Under the pieces are notes generated by a model. The model saw nothing but the letters and a program-made list of their open reading frames with translations. It was not told the DNA's origin and searched no databases. The translations under genes and the position numbers were made by a program. 64,000 nt of DNA from assembly GCA_964017045.1 (NCBI GenBank), contig OZ024795.1, positions 30,542,366 through 30,606,365 of the forward strand, written 5' to 3'. The DNA comes from Omphiscola glabra. Its lineage: Eukaryota; Mollusca; Gastropoda; Lymnaeidae. Shown here in pieces: positions 25,001 to 35,453 of the stretch (position 1 is its first letter; every line of letters starts with the position of its first letter).

Positions 25001-28000
25001 TATTTAAAGTGGCATAAAGTTATATTATTATATTACCTTGGCCTCTTGAAAATATGATACATCAAAAAGAAATTTCAAAAGTATTTCTGTGGAAATAATA
25101 TAACTGTTTATATAGCCCACCCCCAAAAAAAAAAAAATTAAAAAATTAAAATCATTCTGTTTTGATATAAAACTTCTTCTTTTCCTCTTATGTGTTGTCG
25201 AAACCTCTTCTGAGCAATAGCTGACTGTCAACAGTACCATGATGTCTTTCCAGTAGGGCAGTCATGGTGTTTAGGGTTCTTATCAGGCCGAGCAGCGGCA
25301 AGCATGAGGAAAATGTCAGAATCTTCTTCCAAAGGTCTTACACTCTGTAACTTTTGCTGACCACTGCATTCTCATAGAGCCACTGCTGAAGATTCATTTC
25401 ACCTGTTAAAAATGTATATATGATTGTAGATAATTACATTTTGCTCTATCAATAATAAATATAGTACCGGTATTAAATTTTTTGTATACTTGCAAATGGA
25501 TAAATTATTGAGCAGCTATTCGTGGGGCCTATAGAGATGACAATATAAAAAACATATATATATAATTATAATATAAACATTACAATACTTCCAGTCTTAC
25601 ACTTAACACCCACCTGGTACCATGTCACTCTTTGATCCCATTGCCACCATGTTTCGAAGAGTACCTGTTCAAAGCAAGCTGTACTTTTGGCTCGCAGAAT
25701 CGCTGCTTGTTTTCTTGGTGCCATTTCACTGCAAATAAATCATACAGTTATAACAATTTAATTTTAGTCATCAAGGTAAAGAAAGGATTACTTATAACAT
25801 GGCTTATTATTCCTTGTCTTTTCTATTGTTGATGTTGAGAGAAGTCAATCAGGCCTAACAACATCCTTCAAATAACTAACTACAAACAGAAATAGTTTTC
25901 AAAATTATTTTTAGTTTACGCTCAATTATATACAAGTAAATAAGCATATAATAAAATATATATGGCTGCTTATAGTTATTAAATATATTAAAAGAAGTAA
26001 ATATATAATTAATAATTTAGTTGAACTGAAATGGCCTTTGTATTTATTATAATAATAATGAGAAAGCACGACTTGAATTACTTGAATGAACTTTTCTACA
26101 TGTTGATACTGTTGTTACTAGTACTAGTATTACTAAAATAAGTGTGAACAATTTTTAAAAAATGCAATAGTAAAGCATACTACATCCATATTTACCTTTG
26201 GCTTGTTATTGAACAAATATTGTGAGCACGAAAAGGGTAGCCCTAGTATACATTGGATGTAAGGCTGACAAACGCAGGATAGTTACATATTATTATCAAC
26301 ACAGAATGGTTGCGAAACGAAAAAGCCGTGTGGCATTCTGGGATACGGTAACCCAATTTTCGCTATTTTTGGTAAGCTTATTTATAGATGACCAATGAAA
26401 TTACTGACTTTACTACACGATGACGTATAAGGCGTGTAAACACACTTTTACAACAAATGTGACGTATTGCACAGCTCGTGTTTCTTTGTTAGGTAGAATG
26501 AGTTTGAGATAAGTAGGTCAAAGTGATAGCCAGCGGTCTAAGCTTTCCAAAGAGGCCTAACATTAGGCATTAAGCTTGAAGGAATGTGGTTGTAAAGGGT
26601 TTCCAAATGACCGTATCGTGTCGGAAAGCCCAGTTTCCTTGAAATGGTTGCCTAGATACATGTTACATTAGGACAAATTATGTACTTATAACAATTATTT
26701 TTTAGAAATTTTATTTGGGGATTGTGTTTATAAGAGGTTGTTGTAACCAAATTTAGACTTTTTGGAAAATTGAAAAAAAAAAAAAAACATGATTTTTACG
26801 TAAAGTTGACTACCGGTCCCCCCTTAACAGTTAGTCAAATTAAACTAGTGGGCTTTGACAAACAAGTCATTTTCTATTCAGCTTGTTAAAACTTTTTTTT
26901 TTTTAAATACTAGGTTACATTGGTGAATTTGAACAGATTGATGACCACAGAAGCGGCAAGATAGTAGTTAACCTTACAGGACGATTAAACAAAGTGAGTT
27001 GCATTTAAGAACAAATTATCAGTGTCTTTTTTTTAAATTAATGCATGCCAGATCCTTGCTACATTTTAACTATGCCTGAACTATACTTTGGTAAGTCTTG
27101 TTTATTTGTTCTCATATTCGACAATGCATATCTGGAGCATACAATGCAAACATTTGCATTGCAATTGGGCATAAAGCAAATCCTACTATGTACTTCCTAC
27201 TTATTTACAGCCCCTCTTATTATTCTAGTTTCGTACAAATCTTGAAATATAAGGATTTTGGCATTTTTCTTGAGATGATAGTCGTTAAAGTCATTATTTG
27301 GATATCTGGTGAACATTAGCGTAAAACATTTCTGCTTTCAGTGTGGTGTAGTAAGCCCAAGGTTTGATGTCTCTATCAGGGATATGGAGAAATGGACTAA
27401 TAATCTTCTCCCCTCAAGACAATTCGGGTTTGTTTATTTTTCTTAGTTAGGTCATTAATTTAACTAATGTCTTGTTCAGCATGTATTTGAGGGCAGTTCC
27501 TCACTATGAGCATTTATTGATTAATGCCAATGGGAAAGACTATTTTCAGTTTTTAAAAAACAGACTGACACTTAGTAAAATATTTATTTATGCATGTGAC
27601 CAATGTTCACTTGTTGATAATTAGTTCAAAATAAATGTGAGGTGTTATGCAACCTCTCCCAGCGCATAGCAACTCGCCTCTCGTTTTTGTTTTAAAATAG
27701 AAATGAAATCTCACATCAGGCAATGACATGATTCGTGTTAATCAATATTTAGCAGCTTAAATTATATTTTACAAATGTAAATCTATTGCAAAACAGGGTC
27801 ACTTCCCTTTCTCTGGCGTAAGTATTTTAGTGGAACTGCCATCAGGAATGTGTTAAATGTAACTGAAAAAATCAACGTCTGTGCAGAACAATTGAAGCGA
27901 AACCTTTCTGATTGATTTTTTTTTCAGCTTTCATAATGGGTGTTGCTGTAAAAATAGTCTGCCTCTACTGAATAAATATTATTTATGCGATTCAGGCATT

Positions 28001-30166
28001 TATATGTTTAATCAGACCCAACCGACATTGTGAGAGATAATCAGTAGCATAATGATACTCACTGTTGACAGGTCATTCATTTCACAAAGCACTAAGTTCA
28101 CCAACAGTATTCGTACTATTACGAATTCTTGTCCAATTTACTCTCAGAATAATTCACATTTATATGGGTCTCTGAATTAGTTTTTTTTTTTTTTTTTTGT
28201 ATTTTAGTTGTACACATCAATGTTACAAAGCATAGAGTGAATCAAAGTGCATAATTATTTTTCAAGCTTTGTAGTTCCATTTAGTTTTCACTTGTTTTTG
28301 CGCCAGTCGATATTTATTTTTTATTTAATTCAGGTAAAGTACGAATAAAATGGTGCTTGGGGTTTTTTATTTTGATCCAGGTAACGGCCTGGTTCCGTTT
28401 CATTGGCTAGGTATAAATTGCTCAGCATTTCGTGTGTTAGCACCCAGTTCAGCCCTAGTGCCTACAAGTACAGACCTGCCAACCCTTCCGATTTTGTTGG
28501 AATTATACAGATTTTTTACCCCTCCTTCCGACAAACCCGTTCAAATTCTGATTTTCCGAACATTATAATTTTTCACCCGTCATAAAAATCCGAAAGCAAA
28601 GAGAAAAAAGTAAAAAATCGGATACGTCAGGAAGTGGTGAATTCCTTTATTTTTACAGTGTTTACATGTCCGGTGACCGGACGAATAAGTTCTCAAGATA
28701 TTCGCTCGGCTATTACTATTATATATTTGATCAAGTCATATGACCACCGTAACAGAGTAGCGCGAGAAATTTGTCCGTCAGCCTTGTGGCGTGACTGCTA
28801 ATAGTCAAACAGTCCGGTCGCCGGACGTGTAGACACTGACTTGTTTTTATCGAAGCGAGCCGTGATCTCCAAATCATTCTTCAATCATCAATTGATCTTA
28901 TTGCGGTTCATCTTTTTACTAGGCTTAAAAATAATTTAGTTTTGTTGTGACGTTTTTGTGTTTTTAAAAAGTTTTTCTTAATTAAATTTAAATGGATAAA
29001 TCTATTGAAAGTGGTAGGCACAATGATATTAATAAACATATTTTAACACACACAAAAAAAACAACATAAGGACATACAACTGAAACATCAGCTAATAGTG
29101 AATATACGACATCCATGTCTAATTTCTTTGCTAAGGAATCAGACGTTTTATTGACCACCTCTTATTGAAGGAAATATTTCTCCAGCCAACTCCGATCGTT
29201 GTAATGCCAGAGGCAAAGAAATGTTTCCACACTCGCAGATTGCTAGAACTAGAAGATTGTGAAGAAAAATTACAACGAAACAAGGGGAAGCATGAAAGTT
29301 TATCTTTCTAACTTGCTTGTATCTAAAATCAGTTGCAATGCTAATCTTCAGTTGTCCAAAGACTTGTTGGACGAATGCAAAAAGGCCACTAGGGATAGGC
29401 AGGATAGCTGAACTCTTGACTGATTGATTGGATACTTCTATAGCGCTGGTATCCATGCTACTTTAGTATGCTCACTGCGCTCAGGTGTAATCAAATCTAT
29501 TAAACAAATAAGTCTTTAAATTTTTCCTAAATTTTCTGTTCTTGTCAGTACTCCTCAAAGATGGAGATAAAATATTCCATAACTTTGGCGCTACCGCTTC
29601 AAAGGAGTGCACTCCATACGACTTTTTTCTGTGTTCATCCAGCCTGTGTATATATGTAAATAAAATGGATCTTCTGTACTACTGTATATATCAGAATCTG
29701 TATATAAACATTTCCAGTAACTTTTTTCTCATGTTGTAGACTCTTCAAAGGCAATGGAGGTAACTTTATATTTCTTTATTTACTAAAAGAGGCTTGTGCA
29801 TTAGATTACAGATCTTAAACCAACGCGCGCCCCCCCCCCCCCCCCTACAGATTTTTTTCCTTGGAAGGTTGGCAGGTCTGCAAGTAGTATTAATGTTTGA
29901 TAAAGGCATTGCTACCCCAGTTTAGAAACCTTTGTACATAGTTTTCTATTGTATTGTGTATACATTTTCCTAACCTTTACTTAAGCTTCATTCTTTCGTT
30001 ATGGCCTATTGATAATACGTTTACAATTATTATTTTTTTAAAGTAAAGTTTTTTGTTTGTTCTTTTTTACAGTTTCATTGTGTTAACAACTTCCAGTGGA
30101 ATTATGGACCATGAAGAAGCCAGGAGGAAACACTTGGGGGGCAAGATTCTTGGGTTTTTCTTTTAA
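22032..30166 (+). CDS. RPS15A: 40S ribosomal protein S15a (uS8), 130 aa
   Basis: Coding exons are 22032-22164, 26914-26993, 27342-27427 and 30073-30166, giving 393 nt with a TAA stop. The protein starts [20 protein letters not shown] and ends GGKILGFFF, the full length of animal uS8, with all conserved blocks ([51 protein letters not shown]). uS8 binds 18S rRNA in the small subunit and is needed for early assembly and translation. The start follows CCAAG directly after the splice acceptor at 22021-22022. Intron 2 carries a TTAA-flanked transposon and intron 4 a hAT relic; neither touches an exon. The short 3' end is followed by no obvious canonical AATAAA within 60 bp. Confidence 0.97.
22380..22880 (+). 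repeat. Dispersed repeat R3 with internal 37-bp tandem duplication
   Basis: The stretch 22735-22880 is very similar to the reverse complement of 36296-36440. Both carry alternating GGTTAGGTTTAGGGATA and GATTTAGGGTTCAGG words, then TTCGTTTTATTCTTAATTTTAC, then a GGC(G)GCCATG block. A shorter relative is at 39145-39195. An upstream piece (22380-22440) repeats GCCATGGTAAAAAACGCGGT. Two adjacent copies of a 37-bp unit lie at 22660-22696 and 22697-22733. The class is unknown; this is not a telomeric array despite its TTAGGG-like words. Confidence 0.7.
24423..26823 (-). mobile_element. TTAA-flanked DNA transposon (Kolobok-like), 2.4 kb, decayed
   Basis: The element starts GGGGGGACAGGTAGTC (24423) and ends GACTACCGGTCCCCCC (26823), inverted repeats with one mismatch. 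TTAA stands exactly on both sides (24419-24422 and 26824-26827). On the minus strand, 25240-25370 encodes a broken segment with [20 protein letters not shown], then [13 protein letters not shown], then RQHIRGKEE. It resembles the C-terminal region of the Mutator-like transposase domain found in many invertebrate proteins. A separate start-like [13 protein letters not shown] lies near 25724. Stops interrupt the frame. The whole element lies in RPS15A intron 2. The superfamily name rests on the TTAA duplication and is inference. Confidence 0.65.
28471..29880 (+). mobile_element. Decayed hAT-like transposon, 1.4 kb, with 6-bp target duplication
   Basis: Terminal inverted repeats CAGACCTGCCAACCCTTCC and (reverse) GGAAGGTTGGCAGGTCTG bound the element. 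CAAGTA is repeated exactly at 28465-28470 and 29881-29886. On the plus strand from 28993 there is a start-like [17 protein letters not shown], then SNFFAKES, then [13 protein letters not shown]. This is the order seen near the N-terminus of ZBED/SCAND3-like hAT proteins, broken by several stops. A C tract lies at about 29829-29845. The element sits in RPS15A intron 4. Confidence 0.7.
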
Positions 30167-31100
30167 TGAAAGTATGGTGCAGTACAATTAAACAAGTTAA
30201 CATTAATTCATAATTTGTTGTCTTTATTTGTTGTGTGCTAGTCTAAAAGTGCTCAGCTATCTGAACTTATTTAATGACATTAGTGCTTAACACAAGTGAA
30301 ACCATCACTAATTTCAGAGGTCTTACCAGAAAAGTGGGGGCGAATTTAAAAATGCTGGGCCCCATAGCATACCTATCTAGATTTAGATGATTTCAGAAGA
30401 GAACATCAATTACCAATGGTTTGCCACATGACCTCTACAAAAGGGTTTGGACTAAGACTACTAAGAGAAACAAATTTACGCAATGATAACCTTGGAAAAA
30501 GAAAAATGTTTGCTGTTTCTCTGCACTGTATAACAAGAAGTAAGAACACGCATGGAGCGAGAGATTTTTGTACAATTAGTAGATCTAATTGTAGTACAAT
30601 GCTAATTTATTACAAAGAAAATTTACTTATACCCAGTACCGGGTACAGTAGTTATTAAATAATTATTTTGGTACCTGTACAAATAAAAGTACGGACCACT
30701 GTTCGTCCTTTGCATGTAAAGGTGACAAAAGCTGTACAGGTACTTAAAAAATATTAATTCACTGGTGAGTGCCAGTACACAGGTGGCTTGCACTGCAGTC
30801 CTCTTTGTGCCTGAAAATAATATATTTGTACTTGTAACATTCATGCATAAAGTTACCATATTTATTTCAAAGCCATACTTAAAATTTAAAGTCAAGTCAA
30901 AATCGTATGCCAGGTATATTAAAGTTAAGGGGAAAATGGCACACATAATGATCTGTATAAATCACATTAAACAACCATCTTCCACATACTTTTCTACATC
31001 CTACATTGGTGACCAATCTTTTTATACATATCCAGAATGAAATATTGTGAGGGTTTTGAACTTTACAAATGGTCCAATTTTTAGGGCCGGGGGCCCTAAA
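30167..31100. other. Intergenic, no gene seen
   Basis: Between the RPS15A stop codon and repeat family R2. Open stretches here are short, lack splice support and overlap one another on both strands. Several GTACC/GGTAC words occur (for example CAGTACCGGGTACAG near 30636). No element ends were found. Confidence 0.6.
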
Positions 31101-31512
31101 TTCTTTTTTTTTCTCATACTTCTATTTATATGAGTACCGGTACAAGAAATATATTTATATGAATGAGCTCTATAGATAAAATTACCAACAAACACTCCAG
31201 CAGGAAAGGATGGATCTAGACCAAACTTAGTACTGATACACATACACTTCATTATCCATACCCAGTATTCAAATACTGAAGGGCCAGGTACTCATTCACT
31301 CCTATTTTGTCTTAGGCTTACTTCTTCAGTTTAACTGAAACTAAAATAAACTACCGGTACCACAAATGACATCCGAATAGCATAGAGTCTAATGGGACCC
31401 AGGTGCGTATGGCGGCGCTGCATGTCCGGGTCCTTATTTGACTAAATGATTCGGATGTCATTTGTGGCACGGTAGTTTATTTTAGTAAAACCGAAGTATT
31501 AAGTTTACAAAC
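31101..31512. repeat. Repeat family R2, direct-repeat copy A
   Basis: This copy is nearly identical over about 410 bp to 32020-32434. It contains an internal inverted repeat, AATAAACTACCGGTACCACA...ACATCCGAAT on the left and ATTCGGATGTCATTTGTGGC...GTAGTTTATTTTA on the right, enclosing about 65 bp with GGCGGCGCTGCATG. The two copies flank a LINE 3' fragment. The low divergence indicates a recent duplication or gene conversion. Confidence 0.75.
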
Positions 31513-31523
31513 GTATCTTCTTC

Positions 31524-32010
31524 TTATGCCTTTTTACCCCGTCTGGGGCATAGGCCGTCCACAAGAATTTTCCACTCATCCCGGTCCTGTGCTTTCCTTT
31601 CCAATTGCTTCCAGTTGTATCCCATATTTTGCGTGTCTGTCTCTAGTTCACGTCTCCATGTATTCTTAGGTCTTCCTCTCTTTCTTTTTCCCTGTGGATT
31701 CCATGTTAGACATTGTCTGGTGGTGCTATCTGGGGGTTTTCTCAGAGTATGCCCAATCCACCTCCATCTTTTCTTTATGATGTCTTCATCAACGGGCACC
31801 TGGTATGTCCTTTCTAATAGATCTTTGTTGGTGATGGTATTTGGCCATTTGATGTTAAGGATCTTTCTAAGGCATGTGTTTATGAATGTCTGCACTTTCT
31901 GTGTAATGCTCGCTGATGTTTTCCACGTTTCTGCTCCATAAAGTAGGACTGTTTTGACATTTGTATTAAAGATTCTGACTTTGGTTTGAAGTTTCAGCTG
32001 CTTCGACTCC
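31524..32010 (-). mobile_element. LINE ORF2 C-terminal fragment between R2 copies
   Basis: The minus-strand frame from about 32010 to the stop near 31524 reads LLYGAETWKTSASITQKVQ, INTCLRKILNIKWPN, KKRWRWIGHTLRKP, LTWNPQGKRKRGRPKNTWRR and EWKILVDGLCPRRG. This is the typical C-terminal tail of an invertebrate RTE/CR1-like non-LTR retrotransposon, without stops over about 160 residues. The upstream RT domain is absent. It lies exactly between the two 410-bp R2 direct repeats. Confidence 0.85.
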
Positions 32011-32019
32011 CATATTTTC

Positions 32020-32589
32020 TTTTTTTTTCTCATACTTATATTTATATGAGTACCGGTACAAGAAATATATTTATATGAATGAGCTCTATAGATAAAATTA
32101 CCAACAAACACTCCAGCAGGAAAGGATGGATCTAGACCAAACTTAGTACTGATACACATACACTTCATTATCCATACCCAGTATTCAAATACTGAAGGGC
32201 CAGGTACTCATTCACTCCTATTTTGTCTTAGGCTTACTTCTTCAGTTTAACTAAAACTAAAATAAACTACCGGTACCACAAATGACATCCGAATAGCATA
32301 GAGTCTAATGGGACCCAGGTGCGTATGGCGGCGCTGCATGTCCGGGTCCTTATTTGACTAAATGATTCGGATGTCATTTGTGGCACGGTAGTTTATTTTA
32401 GTAAAACCGAAGTATTAAGTTTACAAACGTATAGCCCATTCATTTCAATTATCTTTCATTTGATACCTAATTTTGTCTTACAAACCCAACAATAATTAAT
32501 AATACTATTCTATACCGTATACGGTATTTTAAATAGTTTTTTAATCTCAACCTCTCACTTCTGGTACCCGGGTACGAATAGCCACTTCG
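32020..32589. repeat. Repeat family R2, direct-repeat copy B with extended 3' part
   Basis: 32020-32434 matches copy A. It continues to 32589 with a further family segment (TATCTTTCATTTGATACCTA, CTTACAAACCCAACAAT, CCTCTCACTTCTGGTACCCG, GAATAGCCACTTCG). That longer part is also present at 34860-35090 and, reversed, at 56862-57061. The full unit is therefore longer than the 410-bp direct repeat. Confidence 0.75.
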
Positions 32590-33149
32590 TTTTTCTTATA
32601 TAAGCTATGTAAATACCAATAGGCTTAGTAGACAACACTATTGTTATATGTGAATTGATGGAAGCAATCCGGGGTTTCTCTCAGCTACGGTAGGCCTATA
32701 TCTCCGGCGTAGCTATTATTAAAGCTTTCATAAGCGGCCAAATATTTTTGCCATCCTCCCTTTCACGATTCAAGCTCTGCATTTGTCCCAAAATTCCACA
32801 CCCGAATATAAAGAAAAAGTGACACCTGGGTTGACCACTCCATCCAGTTCCACCCTATTTCGACGCCACTAGCAGGGGCGTATCTACAGTGTTTGGCGTC
32901 AGGGGACAAGATTTGTTTTTACGCACCCTCCAACTCTTAAAACCATTATTTTCAACCAATTAATTCCATCAAAGCCCATTTTTTGCCACCCACCCCCGCA
33001 AGTCTGGCCTTAGATACGCCTTTGTCAACTGGCATTTTTTTGGGGGGGGGGGGGGGCAATTTCTGAAAGAAACACTTTGTTAGTAATACCCTTCATTCAT
33101 AGTCCCTATTGAAATATCGTTGGATTTAAAACTAATAATAATACCACCG

Positions 33150-33806
33150 GGCAATGAGATTACTCTGATAACAATAGAAAACGGGAGCCTAATGGTGTAG
33201 GAGTAAGAAATGAAAACGGCGAGATAATGGCAGATTTATGCACGGCAAATGAGCTCATTATTGGGGGCAGCGAATTCCAGCATGAGAATATACCGGTACA
33301 CAAGGTAAGGGGCTGTCCATTAATTATGTCAACAAAATAGAGGGGAGGGGGGTCTGAAAATTGTTGACAAGGGGGAGGTCAAGAAAAGTTGACGTCAACA
33401 ATGTTACTTTTTTTAAATAAAGTTAATTTCATAATTTAAAATATATTAAACTTTTTTTTTCTAAACATTTTACTTTTATTCACTTTTTTGTTGTTGTAAA
33501 TTGTAAACTAGTCTATTTAAAATATTGCTGTTTTTTTCCCATTTTATCTTTATTTTGGGGGGGGGGGTATCAAATTTTATAGGGGGGGTCTCTGGAAGTT
33601 TGACAAGTTGTTGACAAGGGGGAGGTAAAAATCGCCAAAAATTTGTTGACATAATTAATGGACAGCCCCTAAATAAAAGAACAGAAATCAAATTAACCAT
33701 ATAATATAATATGTATTAGCAAAAAATTCAGAAAGTTTTTGCAATATGTACAAGCAAAAAGAGTAGCTGGTGTTTCATCTGATCACCATCTAGTTTGGGC
33801 CAGAGG
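33150..33806 (+). mobile_element. LINE endonuclease fragment, split by a TIR element
   Basis: Plus-strand residues NGVGVRNENGEIMADLCTAN and ELIIGGSEFQHENI (33200-33300) match the endonuclease (APE-type) domain of RTE-like LINEs. The domain resumes at 33715-33806 with CISKKFRKFLQYV and the catalytic-type SDHHLVWAR. The gap is filled by the element at 33309-33669. Frame damage is present after the insertion. Confidence 0.75.
33309..33669. mobile_element. Non-autonomous element with perfect 27-bp inverted repeats
   Basis: The ends are GGGGCTGTCCATTAATTATG(TCAACAA) and its exact reverse complement. TAA flanks both sides (33306-33308 and 33670-33672). The interior is rich in G tracts, TTGTTGAC words and A/T. 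It has no coding capacity. It interrupts the LINE endonuclease frame, so it inserted later. Related ends occur at 35200-35385, 45074-46408 and 52786-52880. Confidence 0.85.
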
Positions 33807-34138
33807 CGTAGCTGGGGGGAGGGGCAGGGTTAGGTTACATATGTCCCCGGATGCAGGGGCGCCAAAATGAGGCTTAAAATGTTACATTATAATTATAATA
33901 ATTAGTTCACTAGTAAAAAAAACAACATTCAGTGAATTCTCTTAGCCATATCAGGGACTTATTAGTTCTCATTAAGATTTGTGACTTAAGGGGGAGCACG
34001 CTGGTAAATTCGTACAGATTGGGGAACAAAAGCATTTTTACCATTTGACCACTTTCGGCCGAAACAGACAAGTGAACTTTCGGATTAATTTCGGTTTCGG
34101 CCGAAACAGAGAAGTTAACTTTCGGTTTAATTTCGGTT

Positions 34139-34495
34139 TCGGTCATCTACCAGAAGTCAGACTGTTTGTCTGTCTCTAGTCCGGCAATCCGATACTCATT
34201 ATTGCTCGACATCTTGCTGTCTGTCATCGTATGGTATATGACTAATACGCTGTGAAAACTGCTTACAGCTGCATATAACCTACTTGTCCTTTGTTTCCAA
34301 AAAAAATAAATTTCAATAAGGCCTACACAAATGTAAACAGTTTTGAGGTAGAAAAACTAATGGAATGGTAATATTTATATCATTATTTTTGTTTTAATTT
34401 TTTCAAAAATAAAATATGGAACCCTAGTTTTATTCAATTCATTCATTTTTTATATTCATCTTGATTTATCATTATCATGCAAAGGTGAATAATAT
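34139..34495. repeat. Dispersed repeat R1, copy 2
   Basis: Second copy of the repeat described at 11156-11527, same orientation, with scattered substitutions and small gaps. It may be nested in a larger hAT-like element, since CAGAGGCGTAGCTGGGGGGA (33799) and GCCTATCTATGGCACTG (35439) resemble ends of that type. Confidence 0.65.
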
Positions 34496-34859
34496 TGAAT
34501 AATCCCAGAGAATGGTATTTTAATGGTAATATTTCCATTATTATTTTTTATATTTAAAAAAATAATTAAAATCAAGGAAACTTATGCTCCGACAGGGCCA
34601 GCCTTTAGGGTGTGCGACCTGAGACGCCCAAGAAATATTTAAATTCCCTTAGTTTGTTATAGTGAAGTGTGAACCTCGGGTCTGGGGTCGAAAAACGGTA
34701 TTCTAACTTTTCGTAAAATCGCTTTTCATACAATGTGTTTTCATACAATGAAAGTTGCATTCTTAATTTGGATACTAACACTGGGGTTGTGACCAACCGA
34801 AAGGGCGTGGAAATTATGGAAGGTGTCGCCGAACAGGTGTTTCGCACAGAATCTAAGGC

Positions 34860-35090
34860 CTGTGTTGGCTCCGTATGCCTACCCGGGTCCCTTTAGACTA
34901 AAAGCGATTCGGATGTCATTTGTGGTAAATAATTTAGTTAAACTGAAGAAGTAAGTCTACAAACATATTGTCCATTAAATTATCTTTCATTTAATACTAA
35001 ATTTTGTATTACAAACCCTACAATAGTATTTTAAATATGTTTTAATCCCAACCTCTCACTTCTGATACCCGGGTCCGAATATCCGCAGCC
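34860..35090. repeat. Repeat family R2, copy C (5'-truncated)
   Basis: The copy begins inside the central hairpin (TATGCCTACCCGGGTCC), keeps GATTCGGATGTCATTTGTGG, and runs through CATTAAATTATCTTTCATTT, TATTACAAACCCTACAATA and CCTCTCACTTCTGATACCCG to about 35090. It is more diverged than copies A and B. Confidence 0.65.
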
Positions 35091-35195
35091 TCATAAAATA
35101 ATTATTTTTTTTTAACTTGTGGATTAACACGCTAAAGATGTAATAAAATGTTTTTCCTACAATTTTATGTGTCCTTTAAGTAGATCAGCACAAAG

Positions 35196-35385
35196 TAAAT
35201 TGTGTTTATATATTTATTTATAATATAATTCATTTCTTTGGGGTGGGGGGTATAAAACAAAATGTTGACAATTACTTGAGGTGGGGGGGGGGGGGGGGTC
35301 ATTGAAAGTTTAACAGTTGTTGACAAAAGTGGGGGGGGGTGGGTGTTGTTGACGTAATTAAAATTAATGGACGCCCTTATGTAGT
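35196..35385. mobile_element. Right end of a TTGTTGAC/G-tract element
   Basis: G tracts alternate with AACAGTTGTTGACAAAAG, then TTGTTGACGTAATT(AAA)ATTAATGGACGCCC, matching the right end of the element at 33309-33669. No left end was located, so this is a truncated relative. Confidence 0.55.
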
Positions 35386-35453
35386 GTTTTCGGAGGTGCG
35401 GTTGCCTCAATGTACGCCCCGGGCGGCACAATGTGATGCCTATCTATGGCACT

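Noticed and set aside
30623..30946. 107-codon minus-strand open frame overlapping a plus-strand one
   Set aside because: No splice or domain evidence; overlapping frames in A/T-rich intergenic DNA.
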